From the NCBI GenBank assembly GCA_963678205.1, contig OY782760.1:310001-374000 (forward strand): DNA of 64,000 nt. The letters are read 5' to 3'. Source of the stretch: G963556115 sp963678205 (GTDB taxonomy: Bacteria > Planctomycetota > SZUA-567). Positions 1 through 8,580 of this stretch are shown here, piece by piece. Numbering within the stretch: position 1 is the stretch's first letter; each line of letters opens with the position of its first letter. The notes under the pieces were generated by a model. It saw nothing but the letters and a program-made list of their open reading frames with translations. It ran no database searches and was not told the origin of the DNA. The position numbers and the translations under genes were made by a program.

Positions 1-1
1 C

Positions 2-1129
2 ACACATTTTGGAGAATGCGGAGGTTGCGAATTTCAAGACATAGAGTATTCATTTCAAGCCGAGGCAAAAAGGGATGTCTTAATAAAATTGATACATGAA
101 AGAAAACTGTCAAATAAAATCACCTCATCAAATATTGACCTTGTCACAAGCCCAAAGCCACTCGGATATCGCCAGAGAATGGATTATGTCTATGCATTTA
201 ATAAAGCCGGATTACGCAAAAGAAACTCACATAAATGGGTAATTGACCTTGAAGAATGTCCACTTCTTGGTAATCTACCATTTAAAGCTTTCCAACGGGC
301 AAAAGAGCTTGCAGAAGAAAAAGAACTTCAAAGCTATAACTATCTAAGCCATATCGGGTTTTTACGATACTTTGTAATAAGACGTACTAGACTTGGAGAA
401 GTTCTACTGTCAATTGTTACCAAATCAAGTGAAAATGAAGAAGCAGTAAATGATATTGCAGAGACTATAATCAATGAAGGACTTGCAACCTCTGTTCACT
501 GGCTACTACAAGAAAGCATGTCTGATGTATCTTTTGGAGAGTCAATAAAATACTGGGGAGAAGAATACATTAGAGAAAACTATCTGGGTAAAATATTTTA
601 TATTGCTCCAAATACCTTCTTTCAAGCAAACCCTGATGTCGCTGAAAAAGCTTATACTAAAATTAAAGAGCACGTCATATCATCAAAACCAGATCTAGTA
701 ATTGATACATACTCTGGAACCGGAATTATAGCCCAACTTATTGCTGAAAATGTTAAAGAAGTAATTGCGGTTGAAAATGTAAAAGAAAATCTAAAAATCG
801 CTGCGGCAAATTTATCAAACAATAAAATAAATAATGTTGAACTTATTGAAGACGATGCATTTAAATACCTAGCATCTTTTGACAAAAGCCCTGAACACAT
901 AGTTGTCAATCCACCAAGAGTAGGCCTTGACGAAAAAGCCTGTAATGAAATTTGCCGTATCGCACCTGAAGTAATAAGCTACATGTCCTGTAACCCTCTT
1001 ACCTTGCTCAAGGATCTTGAAATACTATTAAGCATGTATAGTATAGAAGAATGCACGGTTTACGATATGTTTCCACAAACAAAACATTGGGAAACACTGG
1101 TACTACTTAAAAAGATAAAAAAAGAATAA
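2..1129 (+). CDS. rlmD: 23S rRNA (uracil-C5)-methyltransferase, RlmD/RumA family (5' end missing)
   Basis: The reading frame is open from base 2, so the gene begins before the window; a TTG at 89 is internal. The first visible residues hold a CGGC-x2-Q motif, two ligands of the [4Fe-4S] cluster typical of RumA-type enzymes, and a later Cys in DLEECPL fits the fourth ligand. The Rossmann methyltransferase domain follows, with the SAM-binding run IDTYSGTGI, the NPPRVGLD motif, and the catalytic Cys in YMSCNP. The family methylates C5 of a uridine in 23S rRNA (U1939 in E. coli). Which uridine is modified here cannot be told, since RlmC, RlmD and TrmA are similar. The family is certain, the position specificity is not. 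Confidence 0.9.
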   Translation, partial: THFGECGGCEFQDIEYSFQAEAKRDVLIKLIHERKLSNKITSSNIDLVTSPKPLGYRQRMDYVYAFNKAGLRKRNSHKWVIDLEECPLLGNLPFKAFQRAKELAEEKELQSYNYLSHIGFLRYFVIRRTRLGEVLLSIVTKSSENEEAVNDIAETIINEGLATSVHWLLQESMSDVSFGESIKYWGEEYIRENYLGKIFYIAPNTFFQANPDVAEKAYTKIKEHVISSKPDLVIDTYSGTGIIAQLIAENVKEVIAVENVKENLKIAAANLSNNKINNVELIEDDAFKYLASFDKSPEHIVVNPPRVGLDEKACNEICRIAPEVISYMSCNPLTLLKDLEILLSMYSIEECTVYDMFPQTKHWETLVLLKKIKKE

Positions 1130-1145
1130 AGCGTTTATATTTCTA

Positions 1146-1191
1146 TTAAAATTAATAAACCTTGCCTTCTGGCAAGGTTTATTAATTTTAA
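1146..1191. terminator. bidirectional Rho-independent terminator
   Basis: A 21-bp perfect inverted repeat (1146-1166 and 1171-1191) with a TTCT loop and a GC core of CCTTGCC/GGCAAGG, flanked by A and T runs. It lies between the convergent methyltransferase and desulfoferrodoxin genes and can serve both. Confidence 0.85.
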
Positions 1192-1211
1192 CAAAATATT
1201 ACCAGTATAAG

Positions 1212-1601
1212 TTATTTAGAACTCCAAAGCCCATGAACATTACAATACTCTCTAGCCACAATTTCATTCTCAAGATCCTCAGAACTGAAAATAAATTCTG
1301 CAACAGGATCACCCCCTGGCTTAAGATACTTGATCTGATTCTTATCACCACAAATAACTTCAATCCACTCTATATAATGCTCTTCAGTCATTGGATGCAG
1401 AGTAGAGCCGACTGTAACCTTAACATTATCTCCATCTCTTTCAATTATAGGCACATGCTTCTCTGTAGAACTGTCAGCAGTTTTAGATTCCATTTTAGTC
1501 ATATCCTGCCCACAGCATGCCAATACACCACCACCAGCATGCACTACCTCCACAATATTACCGCACAATTCACATTTATATATACCTTGATACTCAGCCA
1601 T
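1212..1601 (-). CDS. dfx: desulfoferrodoxin (superoxide reductase, class I)
   Basis: 129 residues, the usual length. The N-terminal desulforedoxin domain carries Cys10, Cys13, Cys29 and Cys30 for the Fe(Cys)4 centre I. The catalytic centre II ligands are His49 (KHVP), His69 and His75 (HPMTEEH), Cys120 and His123 (CNVHGLW). The enzyme reduces superoxide to hydrogen peroxide in the cytoplasm of anaerobes without releasing oxygen. AAGGAG sits about 7 nt before the ATG. It is followed upstream by rubrerythrin on the same strand with a 59-nt gap, so the two probably form an oxidative-stress unit with rubrerythrin removing the peroxide. All ligands are present, so the assignment is firm. Confidence 0.97.
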   Translation of the reverse strand: MAEYQGIYKCELCGNIVEVVHAGGGVLACCGQDMTKMESKTADSSTEKHVPIIERDGDNVKVTVGSTLHPMTEEHYIEWIEVICGDKNQIKYLKPGGDPVAEFIFSSEDLENEIVAREYCNVHGLWSSK

Positions 1602-1660
1602 TATTATCTCCTTAAGTTGTCACATAAACCAAACTAATTATGCAGCAGAACATCTAAATA

Positions 1661-2239
1661 TTAGTAATTCTCTCCCAACACTTCAAAATGAGCAGTTGGG
1701 TGCGCACATGCAGGGCACGCCTGTGGTGCACTTGTACCTTCATGAAGGTATCCACAATTCATACAACGCCAAACAACTGGCTGTGGTTTGGTAAAGACAA
1801 GACCATTTTTCACATTCTCAGCTAGATCAAGATACCTTTTCTCATGCTGTTTTTCAGCAACCGCAATCGCTTCAAAAGCAAACGCAATATCTTTGAAACC
1901 TTCTTCGCTTGCAGTCTGAGCAAAACTTGGATACATCTCCTCCCATTCATAATGCTCACCTGCAGCAGCAGCGCGTAAATTTGCTTCTACTTCACCAATA
2001 ATCCCAAACGGAAAATCCGCTCCACTAACGATTTCTGAAGATCCTCCAGTCATAAATTTAAAAATCCTCTTTGCATGCTCACGTTCCTGATTAGCAGTCT
2101 CTTCAAAAATTTCTGAAATCTGCCTGAATCCTTCTTTACGAGCAGCAGCAGAAAAATAGGTATATCTGTTTCTAGCTTGAGATTCTCCCGAAAAAGCAGT
2201 CATTAGATTTACGGCAGTCTTACTTCCTTTAAGATCCAT
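1661..2239 (-). CDS. rbr: rubrerythrin
   Basis: 192 residues. The N-terminal ferritin-like four-helix domain has the diiron ligands Glu19 (SGESQARN), the ExxH pair Glu52/His55 (EREH), and a second ExxH near residue 128 (EKQH). The C-terminal rubredoxin-like domain has CMNCGY and CPAC as iron ligands. Rubrerythrins are NADH-linked peroxide reductases of anaerobes. AGGAGAA precedes the ATG. The gene is first of an rbr-dfx pair; an inverted repeat about 90 nt upstream (2330-2358) may be its operator. Confidence 0.97.
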   Translation of the reverse strand: MDLKGSKTAVNLMTAFSGESQARNRYTYFSAAARKEGFRQISEIFEETANQEREHAKRIFKFMTGGSSEIVSGADFPFGIIGEVEANLRAAAAGEHYEWEEMYPSFAQTASEEGFKDIAFAFEAIAVAEKQHEKRYLDLAENVKNGLVFTKPQPVVWRCMNCGYLHEGTSAPQACPACAHPTAHFEVLGENY

Positions 2240-2329
2240 AATGTTTCTCCTATTTAAAACTAATTACAAACACAAATCAATAAAGCTTCATTTACTACCT
2301 TAGATTCTATTTTAGCATTTCTTGTTTTT

Positions 2330-2358
2330 TATGATAACATAAAATCGTAATTATCATA
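2330..2358. promoter_or_regulatory. candidate operator upstream of rbr
   Basis: TATGATAA, 13 nt, TTATCATA: perfect 8-bp arms. The arms resemble half-sites of Fur/PerR-type repressors, which often control rubrerythrin, but the 13-nt spacer is not the classical box. Suggestive only; no regulator gene is nearby. Confidence 0.3.
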
Positions 2359-2492
2359 TTTTATTATCACCAAATGCAACATATAAGACATGGAACAAAA
2401 ATACAAAGATAAATAGAAACTTCCCCTTTATTAATTAATTACTTCTATAATAATATTAACAGAATTATTAATAGATCAATTGAACTAGAAAC

Positions 2493-3653
2493 CTAAATCT
2501 TGCTTACAAAATCTCTCACATAGGCATGAGCTTCCTCTTCTATAGATAGAATATTATTCAAAGTAACATGGAGCTTAGTATCTATTTTAGTGAGAGCATA
2601 TTCTGTACTCTGAGCTATCTGCATAAAGGACATTTTACCAGCAAGAAATAGTTTTACTGCTTCTTCATTGGCTGCGGAATACACTGCTGGTGCAAGACAC
2701 CCTTCTCTACCAACCTCATATGCAAGCTTTAGCATCGGGAAAAGTTCCAAATCAGGAGATTTAAAACTTAACCTACCAACATCACTAAAATTCACCCTCT
2801 TAGAAGGGTAAAAAATTCTTTTAGGATATGTTAGTGCATGCAAAATTGGAAGTGACATGTCTGGCATTGCCATTTGAGCAATCACGCTTCCATCACGATA
2901 TTCCACCATGGCATGAATAATAGATTCTCTATGAATCAAAACCTCGATAGAATCAAGACTAACACCAAATAGCCAATAAGCTTCAATGATTTCAAGGCCC
3001 TTATTTGCCAGAGTTGCGCAATCTATAGTAATCTTTCTACCCATATTCCATGTTGGGTGCTTCAAAGCCATTTCAGGAGTTGCATTCATAATATCATGCT
3101 TTGTTGCATCCCTGAAAGCACCGCCCGAAGCTGTAATAATAATTTTTTCTATCTCTTCTTTTCTGCCCGCACAAAGGCACTGCAAAATTCCACTATGCTC
3201 AGAATCAACCGGCAAAATACTTACAGAATGCTCTTTTGCAACCTTCATCAAGAGATCGCCTGCTGCAACCAACGATTCTTTATTAGCTAAGGCAATATCC
3301 ATACCTTGCTGTGCTGCAGTAATCGTAGGCAACAATCCATCAGATCCCACTATTGCGCTCACACATATATCAGCTTTCACTGCTTTTATTAGCTCAATTA
3401 TTCCATTACAACCAACATATGTATTACACTTGCAATTTACATTATTTTGTAAAACACTAGCAAGGTCTTTATCTGCAATAGCAGCATATTTGACATTAAA
3501 TTCATTTACAATATTTGATAATTTCTCGGCATTTTTACCTGCAACAACCCCTACAAGCTCAAACAAATCCGGATATGTCCGTATAACAGCAAGCGTACTA
3601 TCACCTATAGACCCAGTTGCACCAATCAGCAATATCTTTTTTTTACCTGCCAT
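2493..3653 (-). CDS. dxr: 1-deoxy-D-xylulose 5-phosphate reductoisomerase
   Basis: 386 residues. It converts DXP to 2-C-methyl-D-erythritol 4-phosphate using NADPH, the committed step of the MEP isoprenoid pathway. Motifs: NADPH-binding GATGSIGDST near the N-terminus, LANKESLVAAG, metal and substrate region VDSEHSGI, TASGGAF, and the active-site stretch HPTWNMGRKI with TLANKGLE. I start at the ATG at 3653 rather than the in-frame GTG six codons earlier, because that GTG lies inside the AAAAGGTG ribosome-binding site. In many bacteria dxr neighbours the site-2 protease gene; here that gene is 7 kb away on the other strand. Confidence 0.96.
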   Translation of the reverse strand: MAGKKKILLIGATGSIGDSTLAVIRTYPDLFELVGVVAGKNAEKLSNIVNEFNVKYAAIADKDLASVLQNNVNCKCNTYVGCNGIIELIKAVKADICVSAIVGSDGLLPTITAAQQGMDIALANKESLVAAGDLLMKVAKEHSVSILPVDSEHSGILQCLCAGRKEEIEKIIITASGGAFRDATKHDIMNATPEMALKHPTWNMGRKITIDCATLANKGLEIIEAYWLFGVSLDSIEVLIHRESIIHAMVEYRDGSVIAQMAMPDMSLPILHALTYPKRIFYPSKRVNFSDVGRLSFKSPDLELFPMLKLAYEVGREGCLAPAVYSAANEEAVKLFLAGKMSFMQIAQSTEYALTKIDTKLHVTLNNILSIEEEAHAYVRDFVSKI

Positions 3654-3690
3654 TACAAAGCACCTTTTCACAATTTCAATATAGTATAAA

Positions 3691-3716
3691 TACTGGTATT
3701 TATACCTATACCAGTA
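3691..3716 (-). repeat. inverted repeat between csaA and dxr
   Basis: TACTGGTAT and ATACCAGTA are perfect 9-bp arms around an 8-nt loop, in the leader of dxr about 40 nt before its start and downstream of csaA. On the minus strand it is followed by TTTATAC, a poor U tract. It could be a weak terminator of csaA or an mRNA hairpin. Confidence 0.4.
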
Positions 3717-3819
3717 CCAGCTAAATCACATATTCTCATAAATACAAATAATATATATTACACTTTATAGGCTGAAATACAACTCTGGTTTGTATCATTA
3801 ATACTCGTTAAATAATTTA

Positions 3820-4155
3820 TCAACAAAGCTTAGAACCATTTGGTACTACCCTTTCAGGAACAGCGAGCACAACCCCATCTTCTCCTTTAAAGCCTGTAAT
3901 AAGACACTGCGACAGAAATGGCCCAATCTGCTTATCAGGAAAATTTACCACCCCAATAACCTGCTTACCAATAAGTTTGTCACAATCATATATAGAAGTA
4001 ATCTGAGCACTTGACTTAAGTTCCCCAATATTTTCTCCAAAATCTACCCAAAGTTTATATGATGGATTACGCGCCTGAGAAAATTCTTCAACTCGAACAA
4101 CAGTTCCAACAACTAATTCTACCTGCTCAAAATCACTCCATGTTATAGTCTTCAT
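3820..4155 (-). CDS. csaA: CsaA-type tRNA-binding-domain protein
   Basis: 111 residues, a single OB-fold tRNA-binding domain as in CsaA and the C-terminal domain of some methionyl-tRNA synthetases. Diagnostic stretches are VGTVVRVEEF near the start, KLWVDFG, LKSSAQIT, VVNFP and PNGSKL at the end. CsaA is described as a dimeric, secretion-related chaperone in Bacillus; its general role is not settled. I use the ATG at 4155; a GTG three codons upstream is possible, and neither has a strong ribosome-binding site. It is divergent from secG, which fits an export-related role but proves nothing. Confidence 0.88.
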   Translation of the reverse strand: MKTITWSDFEQVELVVGTVVRVEEFSQARNPSYKLWVDFGENIGELKSSAQITSIYDCDKLIGKQVIGVVNFPDKQIGPFLSQCLITGFKGEDGVVLAVPERVVPNGSKLC

Positions 4156-4354
4156 TTTATTCACTCATTCAGATTTTAAATGTAATCAGCCATGCTAATT
4201 ATTATAGTCCAGCAATAAACTTGATCAACTATAATTGGATATTATTCCAATAATTAGCAACATTTACATATAGTTTTAGTATAAAATATTAGCCTTGCAA
4301 CAGTTATAATATTTTCTATAATATTTTAACAATCAAAGACTATTCTCTTTTTAC

Positions 4355-4382
4355 TTGCGTAGAAAACATTTTTATATAAAAT
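4355..4382 (+). promoter_or_regulatory. secG: candidate promoter of secG leader
   Basis: TTGCGT, 16 nt, TAAAAT, a reasonable vegetative promoter. Predicted RNA would start near 4390, just before a small GCGTT/AACGC hairpin (4391-4405) and the terminator-like stem at 4429. Confidence 0.4.
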
Positions 4383-4428
4383 ATGATAGTGCGTTGAACT
4401 AACGCTCATTTAATTTAGAGGATTTTTG

Positions 4429-4462
4429 CTCTTCCTTTACTCTTAAAGGCAGAGGTTTTTTT
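4429..4462 (+). terminator. terminator-like hairpin in the secG leader
   Basis: CTCTTCCTTT and AAAGGCAGAG pair over 9 of 10 positions around a 6-nt loop, then G and seven T. It stands 60 nt before the secG start with no gene between promoter and hairpin, so it would end a short RNA of about 75 nt or act as an attenuator. Confidence 0.65.
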
Positions 4463-4524
4463 ATTTATCACGATTATTTTTTAAACATTTACATAAATAT
4501 TAATATTTTCAGGAGGAAGCACAC

Positions 4525-5346
4525 GTGGGATATGTTCTTGGTTTTATATTCTTTATTCTCGCATTTTTAGTAATTTCTATTATCCTACTACAAGAGGGTA
4601 AAGGTGGTGGTCTAGCAGGTATGGGTGGCGCTGCAACTGACAGTGTAATGGGAGCAAAAAATCCTCTTCGCAGATGGACTGTTTACCTGTTTGTTCTTTT
4701 TGTAATAGTAATGATTGGTACAAACTCTTACATTACAAATCAGAATGAAGCTAGTATCGCAGGCGGTCTCACCGTTGATAAAGAAAAGCTTCGCGAAACG
4801 ATTAAACTCAAACAAGAAGAACTCAAAACTAAAGAAGAAGAAGCTGCTAAAGAAAGCAAAAGTAGCGTTCTTTCTGATGTAAAAGAAGCTGAAAAAGCTG
4901 CGGCTGAAGCTGATAAACTGTCAGAAGAAAAAATTGCTAATGAAGAAGCAACAGCAAAGAAGGCTTTAGAAGAAGTTAATGCTGCTGAAAAAGCCGAAAA
5001 AGAAAGACTTGAAGCCGAAAAAGCTGTGGCTGAAGCAGAAGCAAAAATCGCCAAAGAGAAAGCTGAAGCGGAAGCAAATATAGCCAAAGAAAAAGCAGAA
5101 GAGGCAAAGCGTTTAGCTGAAGAAGCTGCTACCAAGGCCAAGGCTGAAAAAGCTGCAGTTGAAGCGGAAGCAAAAGCTAAAGCCGAAGCAGAAAAAGCAA
5201 AAATTGAAGCTGAAAAAGCAAAAATTATTGCAGAAAAAGCAGAGGTTAAAAAAGCAATCAAAACTGCAGCGGAAAAATCAAAAGCTGCTGTAGAAAATGC
5301 AGCTGAAAAAATTGAAGAAACAGCAAAAGAAGCTGTATCTAAATAA
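4525..5346 (+). CDS. secG: preprotein translocase subunit SecG with long charged C-terminal extension
   Basis: Residues 1-72 are a typical SecG: membrane helix at about 2-22, the conserved cytoplasmic loop LLQEGKGGGLAGMGG and a second helix at about 52-68. SecG is the accessory subunit of the SecYEG channel. The usual length is 75-110 residues; this one has 273. Residues 90-273 are almost only Ala, Glu, Lys and Asp in repeats such as AEAEKAKIEAEKA, predicted to be one long helix or coiled coil, like the TolA stalk. In E. coli topology both ends face the periplasm, which would place the tail there. Start is GTG at 4525 behind AGGAGGA. The DUF2225 gene follows after 36 nt. Confidence 0.9.
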   Translation: MGYVLGFIFFILAFLVISIILLQEGKGGGLAGMGGAATDSVMGAKNPLRRWTVYLFVLFVIVMIGTNSYITNQNEASIAGGLTVDKEKLRETIKLKQEELKTKEEEAAKESKSSVLSDVKEAEKAAAEADKLSEEKIANEEATAKKALEEVNAAEKAEKERLEAEKAVAEAEAKIAKEKAEAEANIAKEKAEEAKRLAEEAATKAKAEKAAVEAEAKAKAEAEKAKIEAEKAKIIAEKAEVKKAIKTAAEKSKAAVENAAEKIEETAKEAVSK

Positions 5347-5382
5347 ACTCAAAACCTATAGCTTAAAGCAAAATTAGTTACC

Positions 5383-6600
5383 ATGAGTGATGAACAAAAA
5401 CCTAAAAAGGTAAATCCATTTATTGAGGTGAAAGTCAAATGTCCTGTTTGCGAAAAGGAATCACCTCAATTTTATGTTAAAAGCAAGCTCTACCAGCCAG
5501 TAGAGATTGAAAAGGATCATCACGTACTAAGCTATAAATGGACCGATGATAATTTCTTACACATAAAACCTGAAAATTTTTATATTTGGCACTGTCCATA
5601 CTGTAATTTTGCAGATGAGAACGAAGTATTCAGAGGGAAAATAGATAAACTCTGGAAGGGTAAGCTCGAATTAATGAGCAGCAAAGTTATTAAGGCATCA
5701 AAAAATCCGGACTGTTTTCTTGTGAAACTTGGAAAGGGAATAGATTGTACAGAACTTCCTGTTACCAACGAAACAGCCATTTTAAAGCACATTTTAGCTT
5801 GTTATGTACAGGAAGGTTTTCTGTCTCCAAATAACAAAATGCCCGGAAAGCTCGCAAAATTCTACCTCCGTCTGGCATGGTTATTCAGGGAACGTAAGAA
5901 CCTTAAAAAAAACATTGAGAAAATTCCTAATGGTTACATGTCATTTGAGGAATATCTCGTTGCACAAAAAAAATATTGGGAAGAAATACCTCTTTCTGAA
6001 GAAGAAGCACTAGGCAAGGCAATAACACAATACGGCACTATGCTAGACTATGCAGGAAAAGAAGATAATGTAAAAAAAGAGATCACTTTGATGCTTCTGA
6101 TACTTAATCTTAATAGAAAAATAGGAGAGTTAGATACTGCATTCACCTATGTCCGCAGTATATTTTCAACTGCGATGAAGACAAGGCAAGCGACAAAGAA
6201 CTCTCTTGATAAAGGGACGCAAAGTGGCAAATTAAGTACTCAACAAATTGAACAAATGCGAGGCATGATTGCATGGCTTAGTAATATAATTGATGATGCT
6301 TCCAGTGAAGGAGATTCAATAAATGAAGAGATATTCTGGGATGAATATGAAAAAGCGAGAGAAAGAGCTCTAGAAGTCGATCCAATGCTTCCCAAAAAAG
6401 TAATGGATACACTACGCGAGGAAAAATTTCATGAAATCACCTGCAGAAAAATTGCTACTCTTTGCAAACCTCCTAAGGGGGTCAAAGTACTACAACATCT
6501 GCCAAATAAAGAAGAGCTTAAAGCAAAATCTGAAAACACAACACCAACTCAGACGACCGAGAATAAAACTGCAGAAACTGATGACGAGCAAGAAACATAA
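5383..6600 (+). CDS. DUF2225 family protein
   Basis: 405 residues. The N-terminus has two CxxC pairs, CPVC at about 19-22 and CPYC near residue 71, probably one zinc site, with the family feature of a Cys-rich head and helical tail. The middle (KLAKFYLRLAWLFRE) and later helices look like TPR-type repeats. The last 40 residues are Thr/Glu/Lys rich and probably disordered. Function of the family is unknown. No strong ribosome-binding site precedes the ATG, so it may be translated by coupling to secG. A terminator follows at 6638. Confidence 0.8.
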   Translation: MSDEQKPKKVNPFIEVKVKCPVCEKESPQFYVKSKLYQPVEIEKDHHVLSYKWTDDNFLHIKPENFYIWHCPYCNFADENEVFRGKIDKLWKGKLELMSSKVIKASKNPDCFLVKLGKGIDCTELPVTNETAILKHILACYVQEGFLSPNNKMPGKLAKFYLRLAWLFRERKNLKKNIEKIPNGYMSFEEYLVAQKKYWEEIPLSEEEALGKAITQYGTMLDYAGKEDNVKKEITLMLLILNLNRKIGELDTAFTYVRSIFSTAMKTRQATKNSLDKGTQSGKLSTQQIEQMRGMIAWLSNIIDDASSEGDSINEEIFWDEYEKARERALEVDPMLPKKVMDTLREEKFHEITCRKIATLCKPPKGVKVLQHLPNKEELKAKSENTTPTQTTENKTAETDDEQET

Positions 6601-6637
6601 ATTATTATTAGACTCAGCATGATTTATCTACTTGTTC

Positions 6638-6670
6638 GAGATTTTTAGAGGTTCTAAAAATCTCATTTTT
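6638..6670 (+). terminator. Rho-independent terminator after the secG-DUF2225 unit
   Basis: GAGATTTTTAGA, loop GGT, TCTAAAAATCTC: a perfect 12-bp stem followed by ATTTTTAT. Confidence 0.75.
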
Positions 6671-6708
6671 ATAAAACCAATAACCATTTTTAAAAGTAAG
6701 GAAACATT

Positions 6709-7596
6709 GTGTTTGAAAAAACAGTTTACAGTATGACAGGATTTGGCTCTGGATCACGCACAATTGAATCTACCACGATCCATTTTGAGATCAAATCTGT
6801 AAATAATAGAGGATTAAAAGTCAACGTTAGAAGTAGACCATCTATTGGTACATATGAAAAACCCCTTAGAGATTTAATTGGTAAGAAGATTTCTCGTGGT
6901 TCAGTAGATGTTAATATTTCTATCAGTCGCGAATCCACAATTGATAATTCTTTAGAAGTTGAATCTATTGCCAAAAATACTGTTGACGCTATTCATAATA
7001 TTGCCAGCAAAATTGGAATTGCTCAAGATCTCACAGCAAAAGATATATTTCTTATACCAGGAATTTTCGACAATAAAAGCCATGATGCAGTTACAGAAGA
7101 AGAATGGGAGAATATCCTTAAATGTGCCACTGAAGCTCTGGCACAACTCATTGAAATGCGACAGATAGAAGGTGAAGCAACTGCCCGCAGGTTACTTGAA
7201 CTTGTCCAACCTGTCGAAGTATTTAGAACTCAAGCAATTAAAATTGCTCCTAACGTTGTTGAACGACAGATGGAAAAACTTAAAAACAGACTCAGTGAAC
7301 TTGATACTATAAGACCATGTGATGAGCAAGCTCTTGAACGAGAGGTTGCATTCTTTGCTGATAAAGTAGATATTAATGAAGAAATGGATAGACTAGAGTC
7401 GCATCTCTCACAATTCCGTTCAACAATCAGCACAGGTGGAGAAATAGGTAAACGCATAGATTTCCTTACTCAAGAAATACTTAGAGAAATTAATACTACT
7501 GCAAGCAAGGCAAATGACAAAGATATCACAACCTTTGCAGTGAATGCAAAAATGGCAGTAGAGAAGATCAAAGAACAAGCAGCCAATATGGAGTAG
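6709..7596 (+). CDS. yicC: YicC family endoribonuclease
   Basis: 295 residues, family length. N-terminal YicC domain opens with YSMTGFGSG, the hallmark of the family; the C-terminal DUF1732 domain ends RIDFLTQEILREIN and TFAVNAKMAVEKIKEQ. E. coli YicC is described as an endoribonuclease involved in sRNA turnover. The start is GTG at 6709 behind TAAGGA. It is the first gene of a cluster with a small membrane protein and gmk; the yicC-gmk neighbourhood is common across bacteria. Confidence 0.93.
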   Translation: MFEKTVYSMTGFGSGSRTIESTTIHFEIKSVNNRGLKVNVRSRPSIGTYEKPLRDLIGKKISRGSVDVNISISRESTIDNSLEVESIAKNTVDAIHNIASKIGIAQDLTAKDIFLIPGIFDNKSHDAVTEEEWENILKCATEALAQLIEMRQIEGEATARRLLELVQPVEVFRTQAIKIAPNVVERQMEKLKNRLSELDTIRPCDEQALEREVAFFADKVDINEEMDRLESHLSQFRSTISTGGEIGKRIDFLTQEILREINTTASKANDKDITTFAVNAKMAVEKIKEQAANME

Positions 7597-7600
7597 ACAC

Positions 7601-7837
7601 ATGAATATACTCTGCTCAATACTACTTTCACTATTCTTTATTCCCGGATTTGTGCTCTTTTATTTCTGCTTTTTAATGTCAATAATGATACTGTTTAAGG
7701 GTGGAGTAAAAGAGGGAGCAGTGATAAAAATCTTCTTAACAAACAAAAAGAAAGATTTATATAAAATATATTTAATGTTTTTTGCAGGCGGAACCCTGTG
7801 TATTTTAATACCAGTATTATGGTTTTATTACACATAA
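7601..7837 (+). CDS. small two-helix membrane protein
   Basis: 78 residues with membrane helices at about 4-33 and 55-76, joined by a basic loop with KNKKKDLYK character. It begins 4 nt after the yicC stop, behind GGAG, and ends 28 nt before gmk, so it is probably co-transcribed. I do not recognise a family. Tight spacing and a good ribosome-binding site are the main support for it being real. Confidence 0.6.
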   Translation: MNILCSILLSLFFIPGFVLFYFCFLMSIMILFKGGVKEGAVIKIFLTNKKKDLYKIYLMFFAGGTLCILIPVLWFYYT

Positions 7838-7865
7838 ACTAGACATAAATTAGGAAGAGAATAAG

Positions 7866-8495
7866 ATGGAAAAACGTGGAGTGCTTGCAGTAATATCAGG
7901 TCCAGCTGGAAGTGGCAAGAGTACTATTGCTGAGAAGCTTATTGCAAATTCAGAGGGTATTACAAGAGCAATTACAGCAACTACTCGCGCCCCTCGACCT
8001 GGTGAAAAAAATGGTATTGATTATATCTTTATGTCAAAAGAAGAATTCAGCACAGATCTAGATGAAGGAATGTTTATTGAATATAATGAATTCAATAATA
8101 ATTTCTATGGAACTCCAAGAAAAAATCTTGAAAAGCTGATCGCCGAAGGCAAGACAGTACTGTTAGTTATAGATGTAAACGGAGCAACAGCGATAAAAAA
8201 AGAATTCCCCTCTGCGGTTACAATATTCATCCTTCCACCAACAGTAAAAAGTCTAAAAGAAAGATTGAGCGGGCGTGGCACAGAAAATGAACAGGCAATC
8301 AAAGAACGTCTTGCAATTGCTAAATATGAAATTAAAAAGATTTCAAACTATGATTATCTTGTAATCAATGATAATATTGACGATGCTGTGAAAGATACTG
8401 CAGCTATAATGGATATTGCTAGTAAGCACCTCTTAATGGGAGGAGAATTAGATATGTGGAAAGAAGACAAATACGCAAAATGGCATAAAAGCTAA
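7866..8495 (+). CDS. gmk: guanylate kinase
   Basis: 209 residues, normal length. P-loop GPAGSGKST at about 12-20, the GMP-binding segment TTRAPRPGEKNGIDY, the lid-proximal EYNEFNNNFYGTP, and LLVIDVNGA. It phosphorylates GMP to GDP with ATP in the cytoplasm. AGGAAGAG precedes the ATG. It is third in the yicC cluster. The C-terminus DMWKEDKYAKWHKS extends slightly beyond the E. coli enzyme. Confidence 0.97.
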   Translation: MEKRGVLAVISGPAGSGKSTIAEKLIANSEGITRAITATTRAPRPGEKNGIDYIFMSKEEFSTDLDEGMFIEYNEFNNNFYGTPRKNLEKLIAEGKTVLLVIDVNGATAIKKEFPSAVTIFILPPTVKSLKERLSGRGTENEQAIKERLAIAKYEIKKISNYDYLVINDNIDDAVKDTAAIMDIASKHLLMGGELDMWKEDKYAKWHKS

Positions 8496-8580
8496 TACGT
8501 CACAATATAAGTGGAGTAATTTTTTTACCCATAGATAAAAAAAGAAAGTAAGAAGCACGAGAAAGGACGGAGTTTTTGTT

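Noticed and set aside
1233..1637. 134-residue plus-strand frame over desulfoferrodoxin
   Set aside because: Antisense to a gene with every ligand conserved; no ribosome-binding site.
2986..3684. 232-residue plus-strand frame over dxr
   Set aside because: Antisense to a certain gene, with no family motifs.
4740..5261. 173-residue Ala/Ser/Phe-rich open frame on the minus strand
   Set aside because: It is the mirror of the repetitive Ala/Glu/Lys codons of secG; composition is an artefact.
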